From positions 33,877,485 to 33,941,484 of the forward strand of contig JAAONU010000002.1 of the NCBI GenBank assembly GCA_012932295.1: 64,000 nucleotides of DNA, read 5' to 3'. Source of the stretch: Cyclina sinensis (Eukaryota > Mollusca > Bivalvia > Venerida > Veneridae). Both the position numbers and the translations under genes were made by a program. The notes below the pieces were generated by a model. It was not told the origin of the DNA. It did not search any database and saw nothing but the letters and a program-made list of their open reading frames with translations. Of this stretch, positions 19,931 through 30,600 are shown one piece after another. Within the stretch, counting starts at the first letter, position 1, and each line of letters opens with the position of its first letter.

Positions 19931-20268
19931 AACAGTTTGGAGACCTGTTCATGTCCAGCATCAATGGTCACCAGCATCCAGCAGATCCAGGGGCGTTGAA
20001 GAAATTGTTAATATCTACAAAGGTAGGTATAACTTAATATGTAAGAAGTGTAGACAGCTGAAGACTTCAACCTCCAAAGACCAGAACTTTTGATAAGAGC
20101 AGCCAACCTCCACTGACAGACTCTACAGCCTAATGAACCGACAACACTCGACTTTGATGTATGTGTATTCTATTTATTTCATTTGGAAATATGAAATTTT
20201 GGTGTTTGAAATTAACCATTAATCTATTTCTTGTATTATTTTTATGTTATTTTAATTTTTTTTCAGAT

Positions 20269-20440
20269 TGACAAGAATTTCCTGGAGGAAGATTTCATCC
20301 TAGACAATGTCAGAGTCGACGATCAACGTCACATCATCTTGGCAACATCATCCCAGCTACAGCAGCTGCAACAAGCCAGAAGATGGTTTGTTGGTGGCAA
20401 CTTTAAGTTGATAAAATGCCCCAATCTTTCTGGTCTCTGA
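20269..20440 (+). pseudogene. MULE-like transposase exon fragment
   Basis: After an acceptor-like TTTTTTTTCAG, the frame reads IDKNFLEEDFILDNVRVDDQ, RHIILATSSQLQQLQQARRW and FVGGNFKLIKCP. A DDxRHIIxAT segment followed by a W-F/Y-V-x-G-x-F-K block matches the region around the first catalytic residue of MULE-type transposases. The usual aspartate of the DGTFK-like motif reads G here (VGGNFK), so this fragment would be inactive even if complete. It ends at TGA 20438-20440. Confidence 0.45.
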
Positions 20441-20536
20441 CTACATCAGACGGTCATGGGTAGATGGGAACATGTGGCAGCTAATCCACTGGAGCGTTTT
20501 TTGTTTTTGTGAGACAGTGATGACGAAGGTATAATT

Positions 20537-22200
20537 AACAAGAGGGCCATGATGGCCCTGGATCACTCACCTGAGTACTTTGGCTGTAGGTTTGCTGTTA
20601 AGCAGTAAAATATTTCACTTTTTAATCGAAAATATGTAAGTGCCTACAAACCAAATATGTAAAATATCAGTCAATAAATAAAGGCTCTATGACAGAAAGT
20701 AGAAATATCTATTATAAGCTATGGTGACCTTGACCTTGACCCAGTGACCTCAAACCCTACCCATGGGTAGAGGTCCATGCAAGGAACCTCTATACTGAAT
20801 ATCAAAGATATTGGTCTATAAATGAAGGCTCTATGAGGTACAGTAGATAAATCTACTTTTAGCCTCCGTGACCTTTAACCTAATCCAATAATTTGAAAAA
20901 GCTTGATAAAGCTTGCTTCGTGCCAAATTTTAAAATTCTAGGTCTTGTGGTTTCAGACAAGAAGATTTTTAAAGATTTTCTTCTATATTGTTATTTAAAA
21001 CTTGTGACCCCTCGGGCGGGGCCAATAGTGACCCCAGGGACATTTTTCTAACAAACTTGGTAGAGGTCCACTAGACAATGCTACACACCAAATATCTAAG
21101 CTCTATAACTTACGGTTTCTGACAAGAAGATTTTTTTAGATTTTCTTATATAACTCTATGTAAAACTAGTGGCCCCTGGGGCGGGGCCATTTTTGACCCA
21201 GAGGCCAGAATTTTAACAAACTTGGTAGAGGTCCACTAGACAATGCTACACACCAAATATCTAAGCTCTATAACTTACGGTTTCTGATAAGAAGATTTTT
21301 TAAAGATTTTCCTATATAACTCTATGTAAAACAAGTGACCCCCGGGGCGGGGCCATTTTTGACCCAGAGGCCAGGATTTGAACAAACTTGGTAGAGGTCC
21401 ACTAGACAATGCTACACACCAAATATCTAAGCTCTATAACTTACGGTTTCTGACAAGAAGATTTTTTTAGATTTTCTTATATAACTCTATGTAAAACTAG
21501 TGGCCCCTGGGGCGGGGCCATTTTTGACCCAGAGGACAGGATTTGAACAAACTTGGTAGAGGTCCACTAGACAATGCTACACACCAAATATCTAAGCTCT
21601 ATAACTTACGGTTTCTGACAAGAAGATTTTTTAAAGATTTTCTTATATAACTCTATGTAAAAAAAGTGGCCCCTGGGGTGGGGCCATTTTTGACCCAGAG
21701 GCCATGATTTGAATTAACTTGGTAGAGGTCCACTAGACAATGCTACATACCAAATATCTTAACTCTAGGCCTTGTGGTTTCTGACAAGAAGATTTTTAAG
21801 TTTTCCCTATATAACTCTTTGTAAAATCAACTGACCCCTGAGGTGGGGTCAGTTTTGTCCCCAGGGACATAATTTGAACAAACTTGGTAGAGGTCCACTA
21901 GATGATGCTTCATACCAAATATCAAAGCTCCAGGCCTTGTGGTTTCGGAGAAGAAGATTTTTAAAGATCCAACTTATAAAATCTATTTTTAGCTCCAGTG
22001 AACCAGAAATGCAATGGACCAGAACCATTTGAACAATCTTGGTAGAGCTTCATGCAAGGAACATCCCAGGCAAGTTTCATTAAATTTGCCCCATTGGTTT
22101 CAGAGGAGATGTCGTTTGAATGAAAAGTTGACGACGGACGGACGGACTGACGGACGACGGACAAAGACCGATCAGAAAAGCTCACCCTGAGCACTTTGTG
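20537..22200. repeat. Bivalve-type dispersed repeat with 165-bp core units (copy 2)
   Basis: Same order as the copy at 7.1-9.2 kb: AACAAGAGGGCCATGATGG, a CACTCACCTGAGTACTTT box, five to six tandem core units with GGTAGAGGTCCACTAG, then GACGGACGGACGGAC and GCTCACCCTGAGCACTTTGTG. The terminal GGTGAGCT is missing, so the right end is cut short or diverged. It has fewer core units than copy 1. Confidence 0.85.
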
Positions 22201-22218
22201 CTAAGAGTGCAAGTTATT

Positions 22219-22345
22219 TCTGTAGAGAGGCCGATAACAGGCATAGACAGTAAACTGGAACAAGTGCTTGCTGCTGTCATCAGTGATTACAAGGATGTCA
22301 TCAAGGTGTCATGTTATGACCTCACAAAATTTAGATTTTTTCAAG
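22219..22345 (+). other. Possible coding exon, unrecognised
   Basis: Between an acceptor-like TTTCTGTAG and a donor-like CAAGTAAGTG, one frame reads RPITGIDSKLEQVLAAVISD and YKDVIKVSCYDLTKFRFFQ without a stop. It is protein-like but isolated. Confidence 0.3.
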
Positions 22346-22439
22346 TAAGTGTAGACACATTTGATTCTATCAAGTAAATATTCTTACCACCTGTGTTATT
22401 TGTGCTTAATGTGACATAACCTTTTGTACTTAACCAAAA

Positions 22440-22830
22440 ATCAGGGGACTGTTTTATCAACAGTTGTATGCCTGGTCGCAGCTAAGACTTGGTCGTACGC
22501 CCGATCTTAAGATTAAGACCCGTTTTATGAAAAAACATTGCAGATACGAGGTTGTAAATTAGCGTCGTAACCTAAAGACTGCATCAAACCAGTCGCAAAT
22601 TGTTCTTAAGTCTTAGAAATGGCAGCCTTTGAAGCAGCTAGGACATTATGATTATGGTTCTCCTAGATTTTTTAAAGAAAGAGTGAGATTAGATGATCTG
22701 TGTGATGCAGACATTTTGAGTCATTACAGGATGAACAGAGATGGGATAATAATGCTGGAAGATCTGTTAAGGAGAGATGTAGAGAAGTCAACAAACCAGT
22801 CACATTCAATTCTATTGATGAAAAAGATAT
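22440..22830 (+). pseudogene. PIF/Harbinger transposase N-terminal fragment
   Basis: The 67-codon frame 22629-22829 contains FFKERVRLDDLCDADILSHY and RMNRDGIIMLEDLLRRDVE, the pattern that precedes the DDE domain in HARBI1-like transposases (an L-x-D-x-E/I-L-x-x-Y-R-x-x-R-x-x-I-x-x-L-x-D-L-L block). The upstream segment (TCAGGGGACTGTTTTATCAA) resembles an element end. The catalytic domain is absent and the reading breaks at about 22830. Confidence 0.5.
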
Positions 22831-23149
22831 AGAGAAAATACATTTTCCGTTTCCTTTGAATAAATCCCGTACAGTATGTTGTATAGTACACAAATTCAAG
22901 GGGGGATCACTCCAAAATTGTTACCACATTCACAAATCTATCGCTACACAGGAAGGAAGAAGGGCTGATTGATATCTGTCTCTTTATTATGGTAGAAATA
23001 AAGTCTTCAAGGTATGATGCATACATTCATTAGCTTTACATGAGAAGATATACATGCCAGTCACCTGTCATGTTTTTACCTGACGTTGAAGAAATTGTAC
23101 CCAAGCCATAAGACACTTGCATACAATTTTTGGTGCTTGTCTGAGAACA

Positions 23150-23450
23150 TTTCAGTAATTAGTAAATCTATCTATCTATCTATCTGAGTTTATTTATGCT
23201 GGTTGCCCAATTAAGAACAACGCCCTCTCCAGAGACTAGTTATTTTATGTTGTGGGGATAGTGCAAGATGACAGAAAGCATCCCGTTCCAGAGACACCCC
23301 TGCCAGTCCTGGTACTTTTGCATGCCCAGTGTATAACACTGATACATGGGACCTCGGTTTAACGTCTCATCTGAAAGACAAAGTAATGTTAGTGAAGGAG
23401 TGGGGCATTGATCTTGGGACCCCGGGTTAACAGTCTTTTATTCAAAAATT
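23150..23450. repeat. Dispersed repeat with TATC tract
   Basis: A CTATCTATCTATCT run at about 23164-23185 is followed by conserved-looking sequence including GGGACCTCGGTTTAACGTC and TCATCTGAAAGAC, a phrase I recall from marine invertebrate interspersed repeats. No coding sequence. Confidence 0.4.
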
Positions 23451-23660
23451 AATATAAAGATTAGTATTTAAATTATCATACATATTAATGACAATGCTCA
23501 GAAAGCTGAACGTACACAATATTTTCTTTCTATTCGCCGTTACAAGACATTGTTTTCCATAAGATTAATCATTGTTCTCGAAACTTTAATCTGCATCGAT
23601 ACAGCCTACATTGTATATTTACTTGTCGAAAAAAATAAAACCTTTCCGTCTGTTCTATCT

Positions 23661-23875
23661 AAAACTAGACAATGCTACACACCAAATATCTAAACTCTAG
23701 GCCTTGCTGTTTCTGACAAGAAGATTTTTTAAAGTTTTCTCTATATAACTCTATGTAAAATATGCGACCCCTGGGGCGGGGCCATTTTTGACCCAGGTGC
23801 CATGATTTGAACAAATTTCGTAGAGGTCCACTGGACAATGCTGCACACCAAATATCTAAACTCTACTAATATAAC
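23661..23875. repeat. Fragment of the 165-bp-core repeat (copy 3)
   Basis: About 1.3 core units (AAACTAGACAATGCTACACA, TTTCTGACAAGAAG, CCTGGGGCGGGGCCATTTTT) without element ends. Confidence 0.8.
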
Positions 23876-24039
23876 AAAAAACTAGATTCGAGATCTATAC
23901 AAAAATGCAAATCACATTCATGAGCGTTCTAACATGAAGCTTTCACACAATATAAAGAGTGATAAAAATCAATGTTTACATGCTGTTCCAAAACTATTAT
24001 ACAATAGTGCATTTTATTTGCCCTCGCAACGGTCAACTT

Positions 24040-26847
24040 CATTAATCAAGGGGTAGGACCTAAATCATGTAGCTTGGTGCTTTAAGCGAGAAAAACGTGT
24101 AGTCTATGACTAATGTTGTCAGTTTTCGCGTAAATAATCAGAAATTTGGATAAATCATCAACAGCTATGGGGATTGTCTTGGGAATATTTGTATAATGTA
24201 TATGACTAGTACCTAGCCATATATGTATGCTAACTGTGGCTGCTATTTGACAGAAGAAGAAATGTGTTACAAAAAAGTTATTGAAGGGATGCCAACAAAG
24301 GTGTCCCATTTTTTGTGTGATTCTGCAATAATTTGCTTCGGTTTTTCAGCTTGACCAACAATTTTGCGCCATTAAAATGGTATTTTAAGTAAACAGAAAC
24401 AAAATTAAACATTTACAACCAGTTAGGAACGTACATAATGCATCTATGTTCGATTTTTTTAACTTTAAGACAATAAACGTGTAGTTTGAGTCACTTTAAG
24501 ACCATATTGTGTAACCTCGGTTCTTTCATAACTGCATACCGGTATTCTAATACATAAAATATCTTTCTGTCATTAGCACATTAGTTAAATTTAACAGTTA
24601 CTTTGTACTATAATCATACTCAAAACCCATTGTTTGTCCAATATAAAGGCATTACATTAACTACACATGGTGATTTTATAAAGTGAAAGCAATCGAATGT
24701 CTTTTGATACAACCGAAGTTAACGTTCAAGATATGTATTTGTTCAAGATTGTTTTACAGACAGCTAAATAAATGTTAACAGTAAACAATTCTTACAGTTG
24801 TGAGTTGAAACAATAATTTAATATTATAATCAGATTTTGTTTGATATCCAGCGAGAATTAAAAGATTAAAATGATTAGAATATTTTAGCACAAATTAACC
24901 ATGGAATTGTAGATGCCGGAATGATAAACTCTGTACTCTGAAACTTGGGGCAACAGCTCATTAATAAAATATCATAGCAAAATAGCATTATGACATATAC
25001 ATGTACTTACAAGCTATTCATACATACCATAAATGAGAAGTAAATAGATCCTCCAAAGACAACTTACATTTTTTTTCACAAATATATAGAATTAAATCTC
25101 GGATGTATTAAGATACCGGGCGGCTTGGAGATAAGGGAGGTCAGTGGTCATTTTACGTATTGCAAACTATTTCATTTTCATCCCCTTTCCAAGTTTCATT
25201 AGTAAAGACTAATCACTACTTGCAGGAAATACCTTAAAACCACAATTATTAGCAACCTAATTTAATTTATTGCAAAACGGCAGTTTAAGCAAGGTGATGA
25301 TATTTAGGTCTATTTTTTCATAAAAGGATTTTCACTTCATCTTGATTCTTTGACACTGTGTTTTTAATACTATGAATAAATAAGAAAATATACACGTAAT
25401 TTCTCATTCAGTTATTTCAGTCATCAAAAGCTGTTCTGAATGGATTGCATGACCCATTTGAAATTATGCATTGTTATGTAGACAAAGACTTCATAAAAAC
25501 ATTGTAATCATGTAAACATTTGAACCAACGAATTATGCAAGTACATTTCACATCAAATTTTCTCTCTCTTTTTTGTGCTTACGGAGAGATGATAATGTTG
25601 TCATAGAACTTTATGTTCATTATTTCATTTAAGTTTAATGATAGTCCAGTCAAAGCAGAAGAAATATTGACTGATATGATCGTGGAAGAAGTATATATTA
25701 TATTTTTCAAACTCCATTAAAAACTACAAATGTTTTAAGAAATCTAACTTGTCTAATTTGCGTGTATCTCTAATTTGTTTCCTTTTAACTGAAATAATGG
25801 TAAGATGCAAAGGAACATTGGATACGGCATCCAAGAATAAATGTTGCATAGATATTTTGTTGAGTCCAGGGATTGAACCATTCACCTTTGAATGACTATA
25901 TGGAACTTAGCACATTGGCAGTTCATATATGTACCAAGTATAAACAGTTAATTTAACTGTGTGGCACAGGCTGTCTGTTGACAATTTGTTTTCGCACAAC
26001 TTAGAAAGTCCTTTTTGATTTTATAAATATAATGTTTGCATGTATGTAATATCTACAAAATTGTCAATTTTGATTCTTTAAATAAAATCTGCAGACTTGT
26101 GATCAAGTCAAAACCTTTCATAGTTTAAAATTTACTTGCAATATTGTATTTGTATCTGACAATGAAAAGCACCACATAACCTTCCAGCCTTAAAATCGCA
26201 AGTGTTCAAATTCATAGCAACATTTATTGAATCATCTTAGCTTAAAAGGGAAAATACTTTGGGTTTCTTTTATCAGAAACATAAAGTTAAATTTACAAAC
26301 AGAACTCTTTGTAAAATTTTTAAACATGCTTATTTTGAAAAACTTAACCTTAACATCAATAAAGAACCGAGGTTACACAATATGGTCTTAAAGTGACCCA
26401 AACTAAACGTTTATTGTCTTTAAGTTAAAAAAAAAAATGAACATAACATATAATATATGTTCCTAACTGGTTGTAAATGTTTAATTGTGTGCCTGTTTAC
26501 TAAAAATATTGTTTCAATGGTGCAGAATGGTTAGACAACTTCAAAAACCTAAGCAAATTATTGCAGAATCACACAAAAAATGGGACACCTTTATTTGCAT
26601 CCCTTCAATAACTTTTTTGTAACACATTTCTTCTTCTGTCAAATAGCAGCTACAGTTAGCATACATATATGGCTAGGTACTAGTCGTATACATTATACAA
26701 ATATTCCCAAGACAATCCCCATAGCTGTTGATAATTTATCCAAATTTCTGAATATTTACGCGAAAACTGACAACATTAGTCATAGACTACACGTTTTTCT
26801 CGCTTAAAGCACCGAGCTACATGATTTAGGTCCTACCCCTTGTTAAT
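24040..26847. mobile_element. Large inverted repeat (foldback-type), 2.8 kb
   Basis: The left arm 24040-24527 and right arm 26361-26847 are inverted copies of each other over nearly 490 bp, with scattered substitutions and small indels. The outer ends read ATTAATCAAGGGGTAGGACC on the left and GGTCCTACCCCTTGTTAAT on the right. The inner ends read GTAACCTCGGTTCTTT and AAAGAACCGAGGTTAC. Each arm contains the same 75-codon open frame in opposite orientation, which I take as a by-product of the duplication. No transposase is seen in the 1.83-kb spacer. A foldback or long-TIR transposon is the likeliest explanation; an inverted duplication is possible. Confidence 0.75.
24528..26360. other. Spacer of the inverted repeat, no gene seen
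   Basis: AT-rich sequence without a supported exon on either strand. Confidence 0.5.
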
Positions 26848-26919
26848 GTGCAAGTTATGTAGAGTTCAAATAATCAATGAGGTGTTGAATATTAGTCACT
26901 GTTTATCTAAGGTAATGAA

Positions 26920-27070
26920 ATAAAAAAAAAATTGGGGGGGGGGGAGAGGACTGGTTTGGGGGGGGGGGGGGGGGTTGTTGAGCATGGATGTGAAGTCAAG
27001 TAACTATCTATTAAAATTTAAAAAAAAAAAAAAAAAAAATAGGGCCGGGTGGGGAGGGGGGGGGTATAAT
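26920..27070. repeat. Poly-A and poly-G low-complexity tract
   Basis: Alternating long A and G runs with GGGGGTTGTTG and GGTGGGGAGGGG, followed by ATAATGTATATA repeats to about 27115. Assembly errors are likely here. Confidence 0.85.
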
Positions 27071-27604
27071 GTATATAATATATATAAGTATAATGTATAT
27101 AAGTATAATGTATTGTGATCAGATTTTCCAGAAATGCTCTTCAGGTCACAGTTCTCATTCAACTTTCATTATACTTGCTGAAAAGGCCTGTAACATTTAG
27201 ATGATCCCTATCTATTTTTGGTTAGTGTGTCAAAGGTAAGACTAAAGTGTCCCAAACTATGAAAGGCTTTTGCTCTCTTAACATGTAAATCTTCAACTGT
27301 CTACAAAAGTCATTGAATGATTAGTCTTACTGAGGAGATTACATTATGTGTCCTACAAGGATCTGCCATGTGGCACTTATTTTTCATCCAGCAATTCTTT
27401 ACTACTATTTCATCATGTTATTTAAATTTCTGACATTCTGCTTCCTTGCAATACTTAGTCGCTTATTATTATTAACAGTGTTTCCATTACACTCTGAATT
27501 ACAGCTCTAATTTTAGTTTTGACATGGGTCATACTGTAATACAGTAACTGTATTTGATGTTCATGCAAAGTTGATTATTCAAATTTAATAATATTGCATT
27601 ATAG

Positions 27605-30600
27605 TTACCAAGAAAGAACTGGAGAAGGAAATGGAAACTTCGATAGAAGATGTAAATTCCAGCATTCTAGCATTGTCTCAGAAAGGTAGGTATTTCAGAA
27701 GCTTTCATTGAAAACAAAATTGGCTTAAAAATATATATTCTGATGGAACTGAACTGTCCGGGCCCTTCTAGATAGGAATTTTGCATTTTTTTCAAAAGTT
27801 TGTTGCCCTGCATTCACAAAGCAATTTCTAGTCTCAGCTGAGCTTGAAATTGATTAAATTTGTTTGCAGATAAAAGAAACTAGTATAATATTTATATATA
27901 ACAAAAAACAGATTTTCAGTTATTATTAACAGTTGTCCTGGCACCTCTTTAATTTATCAAGGGAAAAAACAAGGTTCAAAACCTTTTGTCAGCTACAAGT
28001 TTTCAGCATTCTAGTAGGACCATCTGTCAAAAATGTTGTTCTTTCTGGCTATATAATGTCAGACACCTTCATCCTCATGTTTTCCTTTTGTTTTACAGAA
28101 AAAAGGCACGTAAGAAGTAAGGAAACAGAAAAAAACAGTGCTCAGTCAGAAAAGCAAAAGAAAGCAGCAGAGACTTTAAAAGAAAAGGAAATGCAGAGAG
28201 AAGTTTTGAAAAAGAAAAAGGAAAGGTTAATTGCTGTTTTGGACAGTGAACTTTCAGTCCCACGAAAATCTCCAAGAAAAACGCAAGTCTCTCCTTCCCC
28301 ACCAAGATCTCCAGGGCAATTACCAACATCAGTCTCTCCCTCACCACTAAGATCACCATGGAAAACACTGGCATCACCAAAACCAGTCTCGCCATCTTCA
28401 AGATCAACAAGGTTATCTCTTGCTAACCTAAAACCAGTCTCTCCTTCCCTGTTTGGTGACAGTGATCAGTTTATGTCACGGCATCACCACATTCATCTCC
28501 TGCTTCAACAGTCTCTCAATCTCTTTTTGACAATGTCAGAAAAGATGGAAACAAGACGAACACTGTACCAAGGTCGTTGTCTTTTTCTGTACATCCACCA
28601 GTTAACGCAAAAGGTCATCCAACTGTTGCAGACAAGCAACCTCGGAACAGATGTGAAACATGCGAAATTCTTAGGCAAGAGAACAGAGCACTGAGGAAGC
28701 AGATAGAAGACCTTTTACATAAAGGTAAGAAAACATGATTTTTGCATGTTAAAAATTACTGGTCATCTTGAAGTGAAACAACTGAACATTAGACATAAAA
28801 TCCAAAAAAGCAATAATAGTACATGTTAACAGTTACGTAAAAATTTATAAAAGACAAAACCTTTTTATTAGAAATTTTCTATGTACGAGGGGTGATTCAA
28901 AAGTTCGCGGAATTTATCTCTAAATCATTTATTTTTTCACCGAATCACATTAAATTTCGCATAAATATAATTCAACGTATTTTAACTAACATTTTCGTTT
29001 AGTTTATGGAATATGTGTAACCGGAAGAATATAAATGGTCTCCATAGCAACCACGGTTAGGTGACTTGAAGCAGGCCAAAATATTTCGTTTTACTAATTC
29101 ACTTCAGACGATAGTATGTTTTCAAATGTTGCTCAATTTTGGCGCGAACGTAACTGACGTTAGAATGACGTGTTGACGTCATTTCCTATAATTTTGATTA
29201 CATTACGTTGAACCGTTACTCCACAGCAGCGAGTTGTCGCCATGTCTTCAACTTCTTCCGCGACGTCAACAAGTGAATTGGAGCTACGCGCAGTTGTGAA
29301 ATTTTGTGTTGGACTCAAACTTACACCAGTTGAGACGTTGAATCAAATTAAAAACTCGCATACATTACAACCTTGTGGTAAATCGTTTGTCTACAAATGG
29401 CATGAGCGATTTCGGAACGGCAGAAAATCGGTACTTGATGACGATAGAGCAGGTAGACCAGCATCCGCTATGACGACGAGCAACGCAACGTTAGTGAGAG
29501 AGCTTTTGGACAACGACCGGCGCTTAACGGTTAGGGGTATTGCAGAGGAACTCTCCCTATCGTATTCTACTGTGCAACGAATTCTTACAGAAGAGCTAAA
29601 TATGTCCAAAGTATCTGCGCGTTGGGTGCCCAGACTTCTGACTGATGAAAACAAGCAGCGGAGGTTAGAATGTTCTCAGCAATTTCTGGATCTGTACGAC
29701 GCACAGGGTGACGAGTTTTTGGACAAAATCATCACGACAGACGAGACATGGTTATACCATTATGATCCAGAGTCGAAACAGCAGTCGTCCGTCTGGAAGT
29801 CACCAGACACACCTCCACCAAAAAAGGCCAGGACAACACGCAGCTGCAAAAAGGAAATGTTCATCTTCTTCATGGATAGACAAGGGCTTTTGCTTCAACA
29901 CAAGGTGCGCGACGGATGTACCGTAAATGCCGACTATTATTCAAAGGTATGCCGCATTTTAGTCATACAAACGATCAACACTTATATATTATTTTTATAA
30001 CAAACTAATATTTTACAGTATGTATTGTTTCAAATAACAAAATATATAAAAATATTATTTAAAATGTGCCGCTTTTTACTTTCTTAAACTTAAATTATTT
30101 CATGTTTTCCCGTTTGTTTGTTTGACTTCAGGTGCTTAGACGCGATCTGATACAGGCTCTGCGCCGCAAGCGCCCCCTGTTGGTACTGGATGATGTTATA
30201 CTCCATCATGACAACGCTCCAGCACATCGGGCACAGAGTACAGAGTTAGAGATTTCACTGCTTGGTTTCAGTCTCTTACCACATCCGCCGTACAGCCCGG
30301 ATCTAGCACCGATGGACTTTCGTCTGTTTCCAGATATGAAGAGGGAACTCAGAGGCCAGAGATTTGAAACAACATTAGAGCTACGCAATAAGGCTCGTGA
30401 AGTAATCTCTTCATTCAGTCAGGATTGGTTTAAGGTAACATTTATGCAATGGGTACAAAGGCATAGGAAGTGTGTAGCGACGGGCGGCGATTACGTCGAG
30501 AAGGTGAATCGTACGCTAGAATTTGACCGTTAGTGACGTCGACGTCGTGATGGCGTGCGTCAAGTGCCGGTCATGTATACAATTCAAATATGTACAAACG

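Noticed and set aside
25856..25920. tRNA-like phrase (GGGATTGAACCATTCACC)
   Set aside because: No matching acceptor stem, D-arm or anticodon loop could be laid out around it.
24082..26807. Two nearly identical 75-codon frames in opposite orientation
   Set aside because: They are the same stretch in the two arms of the inverted repeat; conservation follows from the duplication, and composition is not convincing for a protein.
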